A stretch of 64,000 bases of DNA from an uncultured Eubacterium sp. (GCA_910586225.1 CAJUIL010000001.1:1-64000); one strand, 5' to 3'. Positions 6,752 through 17,199 are shown, numbered from the stretch's first letter. Numbers and translations: made by a program. Notes: a model not told the origin generated them from the letters alone.

Positions 6752-8869
6752 TTACATCAGTGTATTCACATCCAGTATCAGTGCGATTTCGCCGTCACCG
6801 AGAATTGTCGCGCCGCTGATAATCTTACTGTTGCTGATAAACTTGCCCAGAGATTTAATAACGATCTCCTGCTGTCCCAGCAAATTATCTACAACCAGTC
6901 CTGCCTGCTTTTCCCCTTTATTTACAATAACAACTGTCAGGCTTTCCGGCTCCTCTTCCGGCTCCTCGATGTCCAAAATCTCATTTAACCGGATCAACGG
7001 GATCACGTTGCCGCGCAGATTGATCACTTCTTCTGCCTGTACGTATTTGATCTCAGAAACCGGAACATCCTCGATCGTAATAATCGAACCTAACGCGATC
7101 GCAAACAGCTCATGATGCACTTCCACAAGCAATGCCTGGATGATCGCCAGCGTCAAAGGCAGACGTACAATAAAGGTGGAGCCTTCGCCAAGCTTGCTTT
7201 TTACCTCTACATCACCGCCCAGCGTCTCGATATTGGATTTTACAACATCCAGTCCGACACCACGTCCGGATACGTCCGTAATTTTTTTCGCCATAGAAAA
7301 GCTCGGCATAAACAGGAAATCAATAATTTCCTTTTGGCTTAGGTTCTCTGCCTGCTCTGCTGTAACGATCCCGCGGTCAATGGCCTTACGCTTGACATTT
7401 TCCGTATCGATACCATTTCCGTCGTCGCCAACCTCGATCACGACATTGTTGCCTTCCTGATATGCTTTTAGGTTGATCGAGCCTACCTCCGGCTTGCCCC
7501 GTTCCTTACGCAGCTCTGCGCTTTCCAGTCCATGATCTGCGGAATTACGAAGCAGATGCTGCAGCGGATCGCCAATCTGATCGACTACCGTACGGTCCAG
7601 CTCTGTGTCCTCACCAGACATATACAGCTCCATCTTCTTATCCAGTTTACGCGACAGATCACGGATCATACGTGGGAATTTCGCTACAACGCTTTCGATC
7701 GGAACCATTCTCGCTTTCATAACAGACTCATGCAGGCTGGTCGTAATACGCTCCAGATATTCGATCTGGTCACGGAATGACTGGCTCTGCGTACCGTCTC
7801 CGGAATCGCTGGAGCTTATCGATACAAGACTGTTCTTTGCGATGATCAGCTCGCTGACCTGATTCATCAATGCGTCCAGCTTTTCAATATCCACACGGAC
7901 TGTACGGTTAGCCACAGGCTTATTCACCGGCTTGCCCTTTGCCGCAGCACTGTTTGCCTTCGGCTGATCGTCCTTCGCAGACGCTGCCGCTGCCGAAACG
8001 GCTGCAGGAACATTTTGCCCTGTAGCTGCCGCCTTATCCTCTTCCGGCTCTTTTGCCTGCTTATCTGCGTCAACAAGCATTTCATATTTGATCTGTTCCC
8101 CAATCACATCTTCAATCTCAGAAACCGCTTTTGCGGCCGTGATGAATTTTTCTACCCCTTCTTCATCCGAAGCAAGCAGGAAGCTGAAATCCAGGTCAAA
8201 TTTCTCATCCTCGATATCCTGCGCGCTCGGCTGGTAAGCAAGAATCTCTCCAAACTCCTCAACTGCCTTAAAAACAAGAAACGCCCGCGCAGCCTTTAAT
8301 AGACATTCCTTTTGCACAGATACTGTAAAGCCAAAAAGCACCTTGCCGCTTTCCTCCGCGTTTTTAGCTGTCTCATGATCGTTTTCAGAAAGGTCCATAG
8401 ACAGATATTTTTTTCCAGCCGCAGTATCCACAGCCGCAGCAGGAGCTTCTTTTTCTTCCTTTGGAGCCGGCGCTGCTGCAGCCGTATCTCCATTTAAAAT
8501 GCCGTTTAAGGAAGCAATGATCCCCTCGTTGTCGTTTGTGCCCTCATCTGAGGTTTCCTTAATGATGTTCAAATAACCCTCGATCGCGTCCAGACATTGG
8601 AACAATACGTCAATAATATCGCCGTTCACTTTTATTTTATCGTTGCGCACTTCCTGGAAAACATTTTCCATATCATGCGTCAAATGCTGCATCCGCTTAA
8701 AGCCCATTGTGCCGGCCATACCTTTGAGCGAATGGGCCGCACGGAAAATCTCATTGATAACGTCATGATCTTCCGGCTCATTTTCCAGCGCCATAATATT
8801 ATCGCTTAAGCTCTGGATATGCTCTGCTGTCTCATCAATAAAAATTTCCAGATATTGACTTACATCCAT
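6752..8869 (-). CDS. cheA: chemotaxis histidine kinase CheA
   Basis: A 705-aa class II histidine kinase that phosphorylates CheY and CheB. Domain order: P1 HPt with phospho-acceptor His46 (RAAHSLKGMAGTMGF), P2 response-regulator docking (about residues 170-270), an Ala-rich linker, P3 dimerisation (from about 320, VDIEKLDALMNQVSELI), P4 ATPase with N-box HLLRNSADHGLE, the ATP-binding VGDDGNGID and GRGVGLDVV motifs, and a C-terminal P5 CheW-like domain. It is flanked by cheB and cheW with 1-nt and 14-nt gaps, consistent with translational coupling. All key catalytic motifs are intact. Confidence 0.98.
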   Translation of the reverse strand: MDVSQYLEIFIDETAEHIQSLSDNIMALENEPEDHDVINEIFRAAHSLKGMAGTMGFKRMQHLTHDMENVFQEVRNDKIKVNGDIIDVLFQCLDAIEGYLNIIKETSDEGTNDNEGIIASLNGILNGDTAAAAPAPKEEKEAPAAAVDTAAGKKYLSMDLSENDHETAKNAEESGKVLFGFTVSVQKECLLKAARAFLVFKAVEEFGEILAYQPSAQDIEDEKFDLDFSFLLASDEEGVEKFITAAKAVSEIEDVIGEQIKYEMLVDADKQAKEPEEDKAAATGQNVPAAVSAAAASAKDDQPKANSAAAKGKPVNKPVANRTVRVDIEKLDALMNQVSELIIAKNSLVSISSSDSGDGTQSQSFRDQIEYLERITTSLHESVMKARMVPIESVVAKFPRMIRDLSRKLDKKMELYMSGEDTELDRTVVDQIGDPLQHLLRNSADHGLESAELRKERGKPEVGSINLKAYQEGNNVVIEVGDDGNGIDTENVKRKAIDRGIVTAEQAENLSQKEIIDFLFMPSFSMAKKITDVSGRGVGLDVVKSNIETLGGDVEVKSKLGEGSTFIVRLPLTLAIIQALLVEVHHELFAIALGSIITIEDVPVSEIKYVQAEEVINLRGNVIPLIRLNEILDIEEPEEEPESLTVVIVNKGEKQAGLVVDNLLGQQEIVIKSLGKFISNSKIISGATILGDGEIALILDVNTLM

Positions 8870-8870
8870 C

Positions 8871-10106
8871 TTATTTTACCCCCACTTGATTAATAATTCG
8901 TTTGGGAATACTCGTAAGCGGCACAACCTCATCTGTCAGCCCTGCCTCTGCAATCGCCTTTGGCATGCCATATACGACACAGGTAGGCTCATCTTGGGCA
9001 ATCACATAGATCGGCTTCGCACGGTTCAGATCCGTGATCCCTTCCGTACCGTCCGCACCCATGCCTGTCAACACCACGCAGATAATTTCATCGTACTTTG
9101 ATCTCTTAAGTGATTTATACATGACATTCGCACATGGCCTAAGACCGCCGATTGCCGGAGCATCTGACAAATGGATTTTATGTGTGCCATCCTTTGCCGC
9201 CACAACCTCTAAATGCGCACCTCCCGGAGCTACATAAACCCAGCCTTTTTTCAGCACATCGTTTTCTTCTGCTTCCTTGACGTGTACCTTGCTCAACTCA
9301 TTCAGCCGCTCCGCCATAGACCTAGTAAATCCCATCGGCATATGCTGTACGAGTACCATCGGCGCATCCATATTTTTATCCAAATACGGAATAACGCTCT
9401 GCAGCGATTTCGGCCCTCCTGTCGAGCAGGCCAGCGCGATCAGCTTTTGCCCTCCGGCAGGCGCTGTCTTGCGTGGGACTGTACGTGCAGCCGCCGGCGC
9501 GCCTGCAGCCGGAGCCGGCACGCCGCGGACTGCGGATACAGCGCGCGCTGATGCGGATACGGATGCCCTTGCTGCTGACGCAGTAGCCGCGGCGGATACT
9601 GCCGCTGCAGCGGCCGACGCCGGCGTGGAAGGCCTTGTACCCGAAGCTGCCTGAAGCTTTCCTGCAAGCGGCTGCGGCTTTAGCACCGAACCGGAGTTTT
9701 TTTTCATCTGCGGCAGCACAGAATCCAAAAGACACGTTAGCTCCTGACGGAAATGTACGCCTTTTGCCTCGATGATATTTTCCGGCTTCGTAATAAAGTC
9801 TACTGCACCAAACTCCATCGCCTGGATCGTAATCTTTGCATCCTCCTTTGCTAAGGAACTGACAACGACCACTGTGGCACGAATATTCTCTTTTTGCAAT
9901 TTTTGCAGAAGCTCCAGCCCATTCATCCTTGGCATATTGATATCCAGCAGTACGGCATCATAACTGTTATTTTTAATCTTCTCATAAGCTTCCAGGCCGT
10001 CTCTGCACGTATCTGTCGCTTCATACTCATTACCTGAATTGATTATATCACAAATAGCCCTTCTCATGAGTGCAGAATCATCTACAACTAAAATATTTTT
10101 TTTCAT
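8871..10106 (-). CDS. cheB: chemotaxis response regulator protein-glutamate methylesterase CheB
   Basis: A 411-aa adaptation enzyme that removes methyl groups from receptors. The N-terminal receiver domain has the phospho-acceptor Asp in AVLLDINMP (about residue 55). An unusually long Ala/Pro-rich linker (about residues 145-215) precedes the C-terminal methylesterase domain, whose triad is visible as Ser in ACSTGGPKSL, His in VLVQHMPMGF and Asp in LTGMGADGTEG. The start overlaps the stop of the PilZ gene by 4 nt (ATGA). The partner methyltransferase CheR is not encoded in this window. Confidence 0.97.
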   Translation of the reverse strand: MKKNILVVDDSALMRRAICDIINSGNEYEATDTCRDGLEAYEKIKNNSYDAVLLDINMPRMNGLELLQKLQKENIRATVVVVSSLAKEDAKITIQAMEFGAVDFITKPENIIEAKGVHFRQELTCLLDSVLPQMKKNSGSVLKPQPLAGKLQAASGTRPSTPASAAAAAVSAAATASAARASVSASARAVSAVRGVPAPAAGAPAAARTVPRKTAPAGGQKLIALACSTGGPKSLQSVIPYLDKNMDAPMVLVQHMPMGFTRSMAERLNELSKVHVKEAEENDVLKKGWVYVAPGGAHLEVVAAKDGTHKIHLSDAPAIGGLRPCANVMYKSLKRSKYDEIICVVLTGMGADGTEGITDLNRAKPIYVIAQDEPTCVVYGMPKAIAEAGLTDEVVPLTSIPKRIINQVGVK

Positions 10107-10861
10107 AACGCATCAGAACTTCTTTCTTTTTCTTTGTTTCGAATTTTACGTTCCTCGTCAAAAATATACCGAATAATCTCTTCCCGTATGATACGGTCTC
10201 TGATGATAAATTCCGCCCTGTTTTCAAAGCGTTCCTGATCTGCCTGTGTTACCGAAGAGGACAAGATACGAGCCGGGATCAGATAGGTTTTTGCCTGCTG
10301 TCCTCTGTGCAGCCGTACCTCGATCATAATGTAGGAATCCTTCCTGACAGGAGCATCCGCAACAAACCGCACGCCTCCGCCGCTCATATCAACGATCGAG
10401 GCATCCTTACGCGTCATGCCAATTTCCGGCGTATCTACAAGCGCCTGATAGTTATTGACTGCAAGGTCGAACGCATACTGCTGGGAAATGTCATAATAAT
10501 GGATCGCGATCACACATGGCATCCGGTAATATTCCCGTCTCTGGTATTTATGCAGCTGGCTTTCCAGCGCCACGCGAAATAGATGCATATTGTCCGTCTT
10601 ATAGCGTTCTTTTATGATACCGATCCCCCGGTACAATCCCCCGCTGACATAAAACACAAGCTCAAGCCGAATGCCGGACGGCAGCATGACCAGCTTTCCT
10701 GCTTCCAGCGGCATAGCCAGCTCCAGCTCATTATTTTCAAATAGATCTGTCACTTGGCTTTTTAATATATGCGCGCTTTGTCCCGACCTTTCCTCCTGCT
10801 CAATCTGGCGGGCTATACATAACTCAACCCTGCTGCCCGGCCGTATGATATTAGAAAACAT
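10103..10861 (-). CDS. YcgR-type PilZ-domain flagellar brake protein
   Basis: A 252-aa cyclic-di-GMP effector. The N-terminal about 110 residues form a YcgR-like domain and the C-terminal half a PilZ domain with both ligand-binding signatures: QRREYYRMPC (RxxxR) near residue 112 and DMSGGGVRF near residue 160. Such proteins slow motors when c-di-GMP is high by contacting switch or stator proteins (family knowledge). The gene lies between flhG and cheB with ATGA overlap to cheB and an SD GGGAGG at its own start, so it is built into the fla/che operon. Confidence 0.93.
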   Translation of the reverse strand: MFSNIIRPGSRVELCIARQIEQEERSGQSAHILKSQVTDLFENNELELAMPLEAGKLVMLPSGIRLELVFYVSGGLYRGIGIIKERYKTDNMHLFRVALESQLHKYQRREYYRMPCVIAIHYYDISQQYAFDLAVNNYQALVDTPEIGMTRKDASIVDMSGGGVRFVADAPVRKDSYIMIEVRLHRGQQAKTYLIPARILSSSVTQADQERFENRAEFIIRDRIIREEIIRYIFDEERKIRNKEKERSSDAL

Positions 10862-10873
10862 AGTCCTCCCTCG

Positions 10874-11743
10874 TCAGTTAAAAAAGTTATAAAACATCTC
10901 CCGGATACCCTGACGGTCCGGTTCAATATTCGGCTCCCCATCGATCAGGCTTTGCGCCAAACGCTCAAACGCTCTGGCTGATCTGGCGTTCGGCGCGGTC
11001 ATAGAAACAATTTTCTGCGCGCGCACTGATTTTTCCAGCATCCCATCCTGCGGGATCGTTCCGAAAAAATGTACCTCACCCTGAAGAAACTTGGAGATCA
11101 CGGAGCTAAGCTTATCGTATACAATCTGTCCATCGTCCATTGATACTGTACGGTTGACGACCACCTCGATATTCGTATTATGTCTGGCAAAGCCTGGATT
11201 TCCATAAAGAGCCTTGATCAGCGAATAAGAATCTGTTAAAGAGCTCGGCTCCGGCGTTAATACCAGCAGCACCTCCGGGCTCGACGATACAAATTCCATG
11301 ACATTATTTGCAATGCCGGCTCCTGTATCGATCAAAATAAAATCCGTAAGCTCATCCAGCTCGTTCAAATTGTTCACCAGCCTGGAAAGCTGGTTTTTTG
11401 TCAGATTGTTCATTCCTGTAATGCCGTTTCCTCCAGAAATAAAACCGATTTCCATAGGGCCCTCGGTAATAATTTCTTTAAGCTTCTTACCATGGTATAT
11501 CATATCACTTAGATTATATTTCGGAATTGCGCCAAACATAACCTCGACATTCGCAAGCCCCATATCCGCATCAAAAATGATCACTTTTTTCCCAAGCCTG
11601 CGTAACTGGACTGCGAGGTTTACAGCAATATTCGACTTTCCAACCCCGCCCTTGCCGCTCGTTATTGTGATCACCCTTGCTTTGGATACGGAACGGGGCT
11701 GTTTTGATTTTACCACGTTTCTCAGTTGTTCTGCCTGATCCAT
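10874..11743 (-). CDS. flhG: flagellar number regulator, MinD-like ATPase FlhG
   Basis: A 289-aa ParA/MinD-type ATPase that controls flagellar number and position with FlhF. The deviant Walker A KGGVGKSNIAVNLA lies near residue 33. The N terminus has the DQAxxLR helix (MDQAEQLR) that stimulates the FlhF GTPase in known homologues. That motif, plus GGAGG 9 nt upstream, fixes the ATG at 11743 rather than the TTG at 11749. The gene begins 2 nt after the flhF stop. Confidence 0.95.
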   Translation of the reverse strand: MDQAEQLRNVVKSKQPRSVSKARVITITSGKGGVGKSNIAVNLAVQLRRLGKKVIIFDADMGLANVEVMFGAIPKYNLSDMIYHGKKLKEIITEGPMEIGFISGGNGITGMNNLTKNQLSRLVNNLNELDELTDFILIDTGAGIANNVMEFVSSSPEVLLVLTPEPSSLTDSYSLIKALYGNPGFARHNTNIEVVVNRTVSMDDGQIVYDKLSSVISKFLQGEVHFFGTIPQDGMLEKSVRAQKIVSMTAPNARSARAFERLAQSLIDGEPNIEPDRQGIREMFYNFFN

Positions 11744-11745
11744 AC

Positions 11746-13044
11746 TCAATCCCCTCCAAGTAATTTCTTCACAATCTTTTGTGTGTTAAATACCTCTATA
11801 TCATCCGGTACGTTCTGTCCGTACGTCGCGTATGATAAGTCCGCCCCTGAATACAGATGGATATTCAACAAGTTGCCATAACATGAGGTTTCATCCAGCT
11901 TGGTAAAGATCAGCCTGTAATCTGCAAATGTACGGTATATATTGCACATATCCTGCAGATCACGATATTTGGTAGTTGCACTTAAGACCAGATATACCTC
12001 AGTCTTATGTCCGGCGGAAAGCCCGCCGATCAGATTTTTCACATCCTCGCACTGTGCGGCGTTTTTATGTGAAAAGCCTGCCGTATCCACAAGGATCAGA
12101 TCATAATCCGACAATTTTCCCACCGCATCCTTGATCTCCTCCGGCGAATATACGATCGTCAGAGGCATATCCAAAATACTCGCATATGTCCGCAGCTGCT
12201 CTGTCGCCGCAATGCGGTAAGTGTCCGCTGTCAAAAACGCTACCTTTTTCCCCTCGTCCACCTTATAGCGCGACGCTACCTTTGCGATCGTAGTCGTCTT
12301 CCCGACGCCTGTAGGGCCAATAAAAAAAGCGACTGTTGGTTTGGAAGCCTGAAATTCGATCGGCTTTGGCTGCCCGAATTTTAACACAAGCTTTTGATAG
12401 ATATGCGATAAAATATAATCAATATTGCTGCCCTTATTGGATATTTTCTCAAGCTCATCCAGAATCTGGTTCGCGTATTTTTCATCTACCTCATTATCCA
12501 AAAGTGTCTGGTAGAGCATTTTCACAAAAGAAAATCCTTCCTGTGCCTGTCCATTCGCACCGCCCATACCATCCTCCTGATTTTCCTTTTCCGCTGAAAT
12601 ACGGTTCTCCAAAAGGCTTTGGAGACTATCCAGTCTTTCCTCAAGAGCGCTCGCGGACGCCTGCTGCGGCTGCATCTGTACCTGCGGCTGTTCCGGTGCA
12701 GGTTCATTCTGCGGCAAAGGCTGCTGCATACGCGCCGGCTGCTCCGGCTGTCCCTGCGCCACTGATGGAATACGGATCTGCTCGTCCGCGGCCAGATTAA
12801 TACTCTCCGGCCTGCGCATCTGCGTCTGCGGCGGTACCTGCTCTGGTGCAGACTGGCGCATTTTATCCGCTTCACTTTCCTCAAGGGCAGCCGTTACTTC
12901 GTATACGATGCCCTTGAACGCACGGAAAACGCCCTTTGGCTTTACCGTTTTTACGCTCATGATCACGACCTGAGGACCCATTTCCTTTCTGGCCCGCTCG
13001 ATCGCCTCGCTTTCGGTCTTCCCTTGAAATTTGTTGATTGTCAT
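11746..13044 (-). CDS. flhF: flagellar biosynthesis SRP-type GTPase FlhF
   Basis: A 432-aa GTPase of the signal-recognition-particle family that marks sites of flagellar assembly. The N-terminal B domain (TINKFQGKTESEAIERAR) is followed by a Gln/Pro-rich linker (about residues 85-150), then the N and G domains with P-loop GPTGVGKTTTIAK, G3 LVDTAGFSHKN and G4 TKLDETSCYG. The ATG directly abuts the flhA stop codon. Together with FlhG downstream it forms the GTPase/activator pair. Confidence 0.96.
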   Translation of the reverse strand: MTINKFQGKTESEAIERARKEMGPQVVIMSVKTVKPKGVFRAFKGIVYEVTAALEESEADKMRQSAPEQVPPQTQMRRPESINLAADEQIRIPSVAQGQPEQPARMQQPLPQNEPAPEQPQVQMQPQQASASALEERLDSLQSLLENRISAEKENQEDGMGGANGQAQEGFSFVKMLYQTLLDNEVDEKYANQILDELEKISNKGSNIDYILSHIYQKLVLKFGQPKPIEFQASKPTVAFFIGPTGVGKTTTIAKVASRYKVDEGKKVAFLTADTYRIAATEQLRTYASILDMPLTIVYSPEEIKDAVGKLSDYDLILVDTAGFSHKNAAQCEDVKNLIGGLSAGHKTEVYLVLSATTKYRDLQDMCNIYRTFADYRLIFTKLDETSCYGNLLNIHLYSGADLSYATYGQNVPDDIEVFNTQKIVKKLLGGD

Positions 13045-15078
13045 TTATATTGTCACCATCCCTACTGACTGTAATTCAATATTGGAATCTATTTCATTAT
13101 AAGAAACAACGATCAGATCCTTAAAATACTCTTCTGTCATCTTCTTAAAATACATACGCACAATCGGTGAGGTGACAACGATCGGGTTCTTTCCGAGATT
13201 TTCCAGCTTTGCGATCTCTGTCTCTACGGATGCCATGATCAGCTTTGTCCGCTCTGGATCGATCGTCAGATATGCTCCCTGCTCGGTCTGCTTTACCGAT
13301 GACATGATCTCCTGCTCAATGGCTGGATCTAAGGTAATTACGCTCGTCGCCTCATTCGGCATAAAGTAGCGGCTTGAAATTGCCCGCTTTAACGCCTGTC
13401 TCGTATACTCGGTCAACACGTCCGTATCACGCGTAGTCACCGCATGGTCAGCCAGCGTTTCAAAGATCGTAAGCAGGTCGCGGATGGAAATCCCTTCGGA
13501 AAGAAGATTCTGCAGTACCTTTTGTATCTCGCCGATGCCAAGCAGCTTCGGTACAAGATCGTCGACGAGTACCGGATTCGTCTCCTTCACGTTGTCGATC
13601 AGGTTTTGTACATCCTGTCTTGTCAAAAGCTCTGCGATATGGCTTCTGATAACCTCTGTTAAATGCGTCGCGATAATCGAAGGCGGGTCTACCACCGTAT
13701 AGCCAAGGCTTTCCGCACGCTCTCTCTGGCTCTCTGTGATCCAGATCGCCGGCAGATGGAAGGACGGCTCAAACGTCGGAATACCTGTGATCTCCTCCTC
13801 CACATAGCCTGGATTCATCGCCATATAATGGTCAAATAAAATTTCGCCTTCTGTAATCTGGATTCCTTTGATCTTAATAATGTACTGGTTCGGGTTCAGC
13901 TGGATATTGTCGCGCAGACGAATGATCGGCACAACCGTACCAAGCTCTAACGCGATCTGCCTTCGTATCATAACGACACGGTCTAACAGGTCGCCGCCCT
14001 GGTTGACGTCCGCAAGCGGAATAATGCCATATCCAAACTCCAGCTCGATCGGATCGACCTGCAGGAGCGACACGACATTTTCGGGCTTTCGGATTTCCTC
14101 TGCTTCCTCCTCGGCCTGCGTTGTCTCCTCTTCAATAGCCTCTACCGCCATACTGCGGTCCATCACTCTTCCTACAATAATATATACCGCGCCAAATGCA
14201 AGGAATATTCCTGCGTTTAACGGTGTCGCAATACCCAAAAAGGCAAGCGTAGTTCCTACCAGGTACAGCACCTTTGGAATACCAAACAGCTGTGACACGA
14301 GCACATCGCTGAAATCTGCTTCCTTTGACGCTTTCGTAACCAAAATACCAGTTGCAAGCGAGATCATCAGAGACGGCATCTGGGAAGCCAGACCGTCACC
14401 GATCGTTAAGATCCCATATTTTTGCAGCGCCTCTACAGCCTCTAAGCCCTCGCGCGTAACTCCCATTACCGTACCGCCGATCAGGTTGACTGCCGTGATC
14501 AAAAGACCTGCAGAAGCATCCCCCTTTACATACTTCGTAGCACCGTCCATGGAACCGAAAAACGCGGATTCCGCCTGTATCTTGTCACGGCGGTTCCGTG
14601 CTTCCCTGTCGTCGATCGCACCTGTATTCAGATCCGCGTCGATCGCCATCTGCTTTCCTGGCATCGCGTCCAATGTAAAACGCGCAGTTACCTCGGATAC
14701 ACGCTCAGAACCCTTGTTGATGACTACGAACTGGATAATAACCAGGATAATAAAAACGATCGTACCGATAATAATATCATCCCCACCTACAAAGGCGCCG
14801 AATGTCGCGACTACATTTCCCGGATCCCCAGTACCTAAGATCAGTCTGGTTGAAGATACGTTTAAGGCAATTCGAAAAATCGTCGTAAACAGCAGGAGCG
14901 TTGGGAAAAACGACATATCCAAAACCTCCTGCACAAACAAGCAGTTAAACAAAACCACAAGCGCCAGCGATATATTAAGCGCCAGCATCACATCCAAAAG
15001 CTGGCTTGGGATTGGCACGATAAAGAATATGATCGCTGCCAAAAGATATAACGCAACACCGATATCCGCTTTCTTCAT
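13045..15078 (-). CDS. flhA: flagellar export gate protein FlhA
   Basis: A 677-aa core component of the flagellar type III export gate. The N-terminal about 320 residues contain the cluster of roughly eight membrane helices, with the conserved FHIPEP-type loop region (DAMPGKQMAIDADLNTGAI). The C-terminal about 340 residues form the cytoplasmic nonameric ring that binds chaperone-substrate complexes. The ATG at 15078 is preferred over a GTG at 15093 because GGTGG lies at a usable distance only for the ATG; the difference is 5 aa. It is followed without gap by flhF. Confidence 0.97.
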   Translation of the reverse strand: MKKADIGVALYLLAAIIFFIVPIPSQLLDVMLALNISLALVVLFNCLFVQEVLDMSFFPTLLLFTTIFRIALNVSSTRLILGTGDPGNVVATFGAFVGGDDIIIGTIVFIILVIIQFVVINKGSERVSEVTARFTLDAMPGKQMAIDADLNTGAIDDREARNRRDKIQAESAFFGSMDGATKYVKGDASAGLLITAVNLIGGTVMGVTREGLEAVEALQKYGILTIGDGLASQMPSLMISLATGILVTKASKEADFSDVLVSQLFGIPKVLYLVGTTLAFLGIATPLNAGIFLAFGAVYIIVGRVMDRSMAVEAIEEETTQAEEEAEEIRKPENVVSLLQVDPIELEFGYGIIPLADVNQGGDLLDRVVMIRRQIALELGTVVPIIRLRDNIQLNPNQYIIKIKGIQITEGEILFDHYMAMNPGYVEEEITGIPTFEPSFHLPAIWITESQRERAESLGYTVVDPPSIIATHLTEVIRSHIAELLTRQDVQNLIDNVKETNPVLVDDLVPKLLGIGEIQKVLQNLLSEGISIRDLLTIFETLADHAVTTRDTDVLTEYTRQALKRAISSRYFMPNEATSVITLDPAIEQEIMSSVKQTEQGAYLTIDPERTKLIMASVETEIAKLENLGKNPIVVTSPIVRMYFKKMTEEYFKDLIVVSYNEIDSNIELQSVGMVTI

Positions 15079-15287
15079 ATCTGACCATCCCACCTTTCCT
15101 TCGTATTATTCGCAAGTTGTTTATCCATTTTTATCATTTCCTATTTTTTCACAGCCAGGGCAAAACGCCGCAGCTGTCTGCACATTTTGTTTCTTTCACA
15201 ATTCCAATCTATGTTCTCAGCTTTATCTTTTAAGTTAAGCATTGTTTTCCATCGTATTTACTGTTTTTTAACTGATCGTATCGTTTG

Positions 15288-16415
15288 TTATATTTTGTTT
15301 TTCAAACGGTATACCGCAGCCAGGATCTCCGCTACCGTCTGATACAGCTCCGGCGGAATTTCCTCTCCAACCTCTACATTTGCATACAGCATACGCGCCA
15401 GCGGCTTGTTCTCTACGATCTCAATGTCCGCTTCTTTTGCTTTCTCCTTGATCTGGAGCGCCAGATGATCTGCTCCCTTTGCAAGCACGACCGGAGCCTG
15501 CGACTGCTCAGCGTCATATTTCAGCGCTACTGCGTAATGCGTCGGGTTTGTAATCACGACATCCGCTTTCGGGACATCCTGCATCATACGCCTTTGCGAC
15601 GCCTCGCGCATTCTTGCCCGCTGCTTGCCCTTGATCTGCGGATCACCTTCACTATTCTTATACTCGTCCTTGACCTCCTGCTTGGTCATTTTCATTTCGT
15701 CTTTAAATTTCCACTTTTGATAAATATAATCTATAATGCCTATGATAAAATAAGCTACCGATATTTTCATCCCGGCATTCAAAATGATAGAGCCTACCAG
15801 CATGATCGCCTGCATCAGGTTCATATCATATAAAAGCAACAGCTGCCTGGTATCATCTGCAACCGCCGAATAAGCCATCCATGTGATCAATATGATCTTT
15901 GCAAAAGATTTTAAAAGCTCCACAAGGGAATCCTTGGAGAAAAAACGCTTAAACCCGTTGATCGGGTTAAATTTTTTAAAATCCGGCTTTAACGGCTTTG
16001 TCGTAACCTTCCATTTTACCTGCAAAAGGTTTACAACAAACATAGCAAGAAACCCAACCGCAAAAAAAGGAAGTACCATCCAAAAAGCATCAACAAGTGC
16101 CTGCTGCACGATTCGCGAAACAGATCTTGCTGTCATTCCGGACGCATTTTCATCCAGGATCTCAGGAATCCGGTTATAAAAAGTCTCAAACAGCCGCAGC
16201 ATTCCCCCGCCCAGGTTCGACATTGTAACCTGGAGCAGCACAAACAGCAGCAGCAGCCCTACCGCATTATCTAATTCCCTGCTTTTTGCAACCTTACCGT
16301 CATTTCTGGCATCTGACAGCTTTTTGGCGGTAGGCTCTTCTGTCTTTTCCCCGCCCTCGCCATCCTTGGCAAACCACTGCAGATCCAGCACCATCAGTCG
16401 TTTTTCACTATTCAC
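15288..16415 (-). CDS. flhB: flagellar export substrate-specificity switch FlhB
   Basis: A 375-aa export-apparatus protein with four membrane helices in the N-terminal about 220 residues and a cytoplasmic C-terminal domain. The autocleavage motif NPTH is intact (VVITNPTHYAVALKYD, about residue 290); cleavage there switches export from rod/hook to filament substrates. The start overlaps the end of fliR by 8 nt. A second in-frame ATG at residue 8 is an alternative start. The gap of 209 nt to flhA contains no recognisable gene or strong terminator. Confidence 0.97.
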   Translation of the reverse strand: MNSEKRLMVLDLQWFAKDGEGGEKTEEPTAKKLSDARNDGKVAKSRELDNAVGLLLLFVLLQVTMSNLGGGMLRLFETFYNRIPEILDENASGMTARSVSRIVQQALVDAFWMVLPFFAVGFLAMFVVNLLQVKWKVTTKPLKPDFKKFNPINGFKRFFSKDSLVELLKSFAKIILITWMAYSAVADDTRQLLLLYDMNLMQAIMLVGSIILNAGMKISVAYFIIGIIDYIYQKWKFKDEMKMTKQEVKDEYKNSEGDPQIKGKQRARMREASQRRMMQDVPKADVVITNPTHYAVALKYDAEQSQAPVVLAKGADHLALQIKEKAKEADIEIVENKPLARMLYANVEVGEEIPPELYQTVAEILAAVYRLKNKI

Positions 16416-17199
16416 TCACATACATCCCTTTTATCATATCAACTACGATCCGCTTCATTTCCTGCGCCACATTCGACGCAACGCCGTCCAATAGAGTCAG
16501 CGCTAAAAATATAACTGCAAGTCCAACCAGCACCTTTAGCTGTATACCGACTGCAAACATATTCATCTGCGGCGATACCCTGGCCAATATGCCCAACACA
16601 CAGTTTACAAGCATCATGCACGCAAAGACCGGCAGCGTGATCCGAAATCCTATCACGAGCAGGCTGGACATATAACTGGAAATTGCCTTCAGCAAATGAT
16701 CCCACTGAAACACCTGCTGGTTGATCGGTATGAGCTGGTACGATTCACAAACTGCCCGTATGACATAATGATACATATTGGTAGCCAAAAGCATCAGCAT
16801 AACCATGTAATTGTACAGATTTCCAGTAATACTCTCATTCATCTGCGTCATCGGGTTAAATTCCTGCGCCATGGAAAGGCCGATCTGCATATCCATCAAC
16901 GAACCCGCGAACAAAACAATAGAATTACAGATACTGGCTGAATACCCAATCAGCAAGCCCGTAATTCCTTCCTTGATCACAATCACTCCATATTCCATTA
17001 TACCTGTGTAAGCAAGGTTCTGATCCGGCAAAACACCTGTCAGCATAAGCGCAATACAGCTTGCCAATCCTATCTTTATTCTGTTCGGAATGCCTTTGAT
17101 ATTAAAAAAAGGCGCCGCGAATATACAGGTTGAGATCCGAACCAGTATTAACAGGAAATATTCAAATGTTAGTAATGAGTACGTCGCATTGAACATCAT
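16408..17199 (-). CDS. fliR: flagellar export gate protein FliR
   Basis: A 263-aa polytopic membrane protein of the flagellar type III export gate, forming the FliPQR core with FliP and FliQ. About six hydrophobic segments span the protein, and the conserved SMAQEFNPMT loop is near residue 110. The likely SD is TAGGA just before the first of two adjacent ATGs. It is placed fliP-fliQ-fliR-flhB as in most Firmicutes, with an overlap into flhB suggesting coupled translation. Confidence 0.96.
   Translation of the reverse strand: MMFNATYSLLTFEYFLLILVRISTCIFAAPFFNIKGIPNRIKIGLASCIALMLTGVLPDQNLAYTGIMEYGVIVIKEGITGLLIGYSASICNSIVLFAGSLMDMQIGLSMAQEFNPMTQMNESITGNLYNYMVMLMLLATNMYHYVIRAVCESYQLIPINQQVFQWDHLLKAISSYMSSLLVIGFRITLPVFACMMLVNCVLGILARVSPQMNMFAVGIQLKVLVGLAVIFLALTLLDGVASNVAQEMKRIVVDMIKGMYVSE

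Noticed and set aside
9277..9654. Ala/Asp-rich plus-strand frame
   Set aside because: It is the complement of the Ala-rich CheB linker; the composition is a by-product.
13868..15238. 456-aa open frame opposite flhA
   Set aside because: It is antisense to a certain flhA gene, has Ser/Ile-rich shadow composition and no SD.
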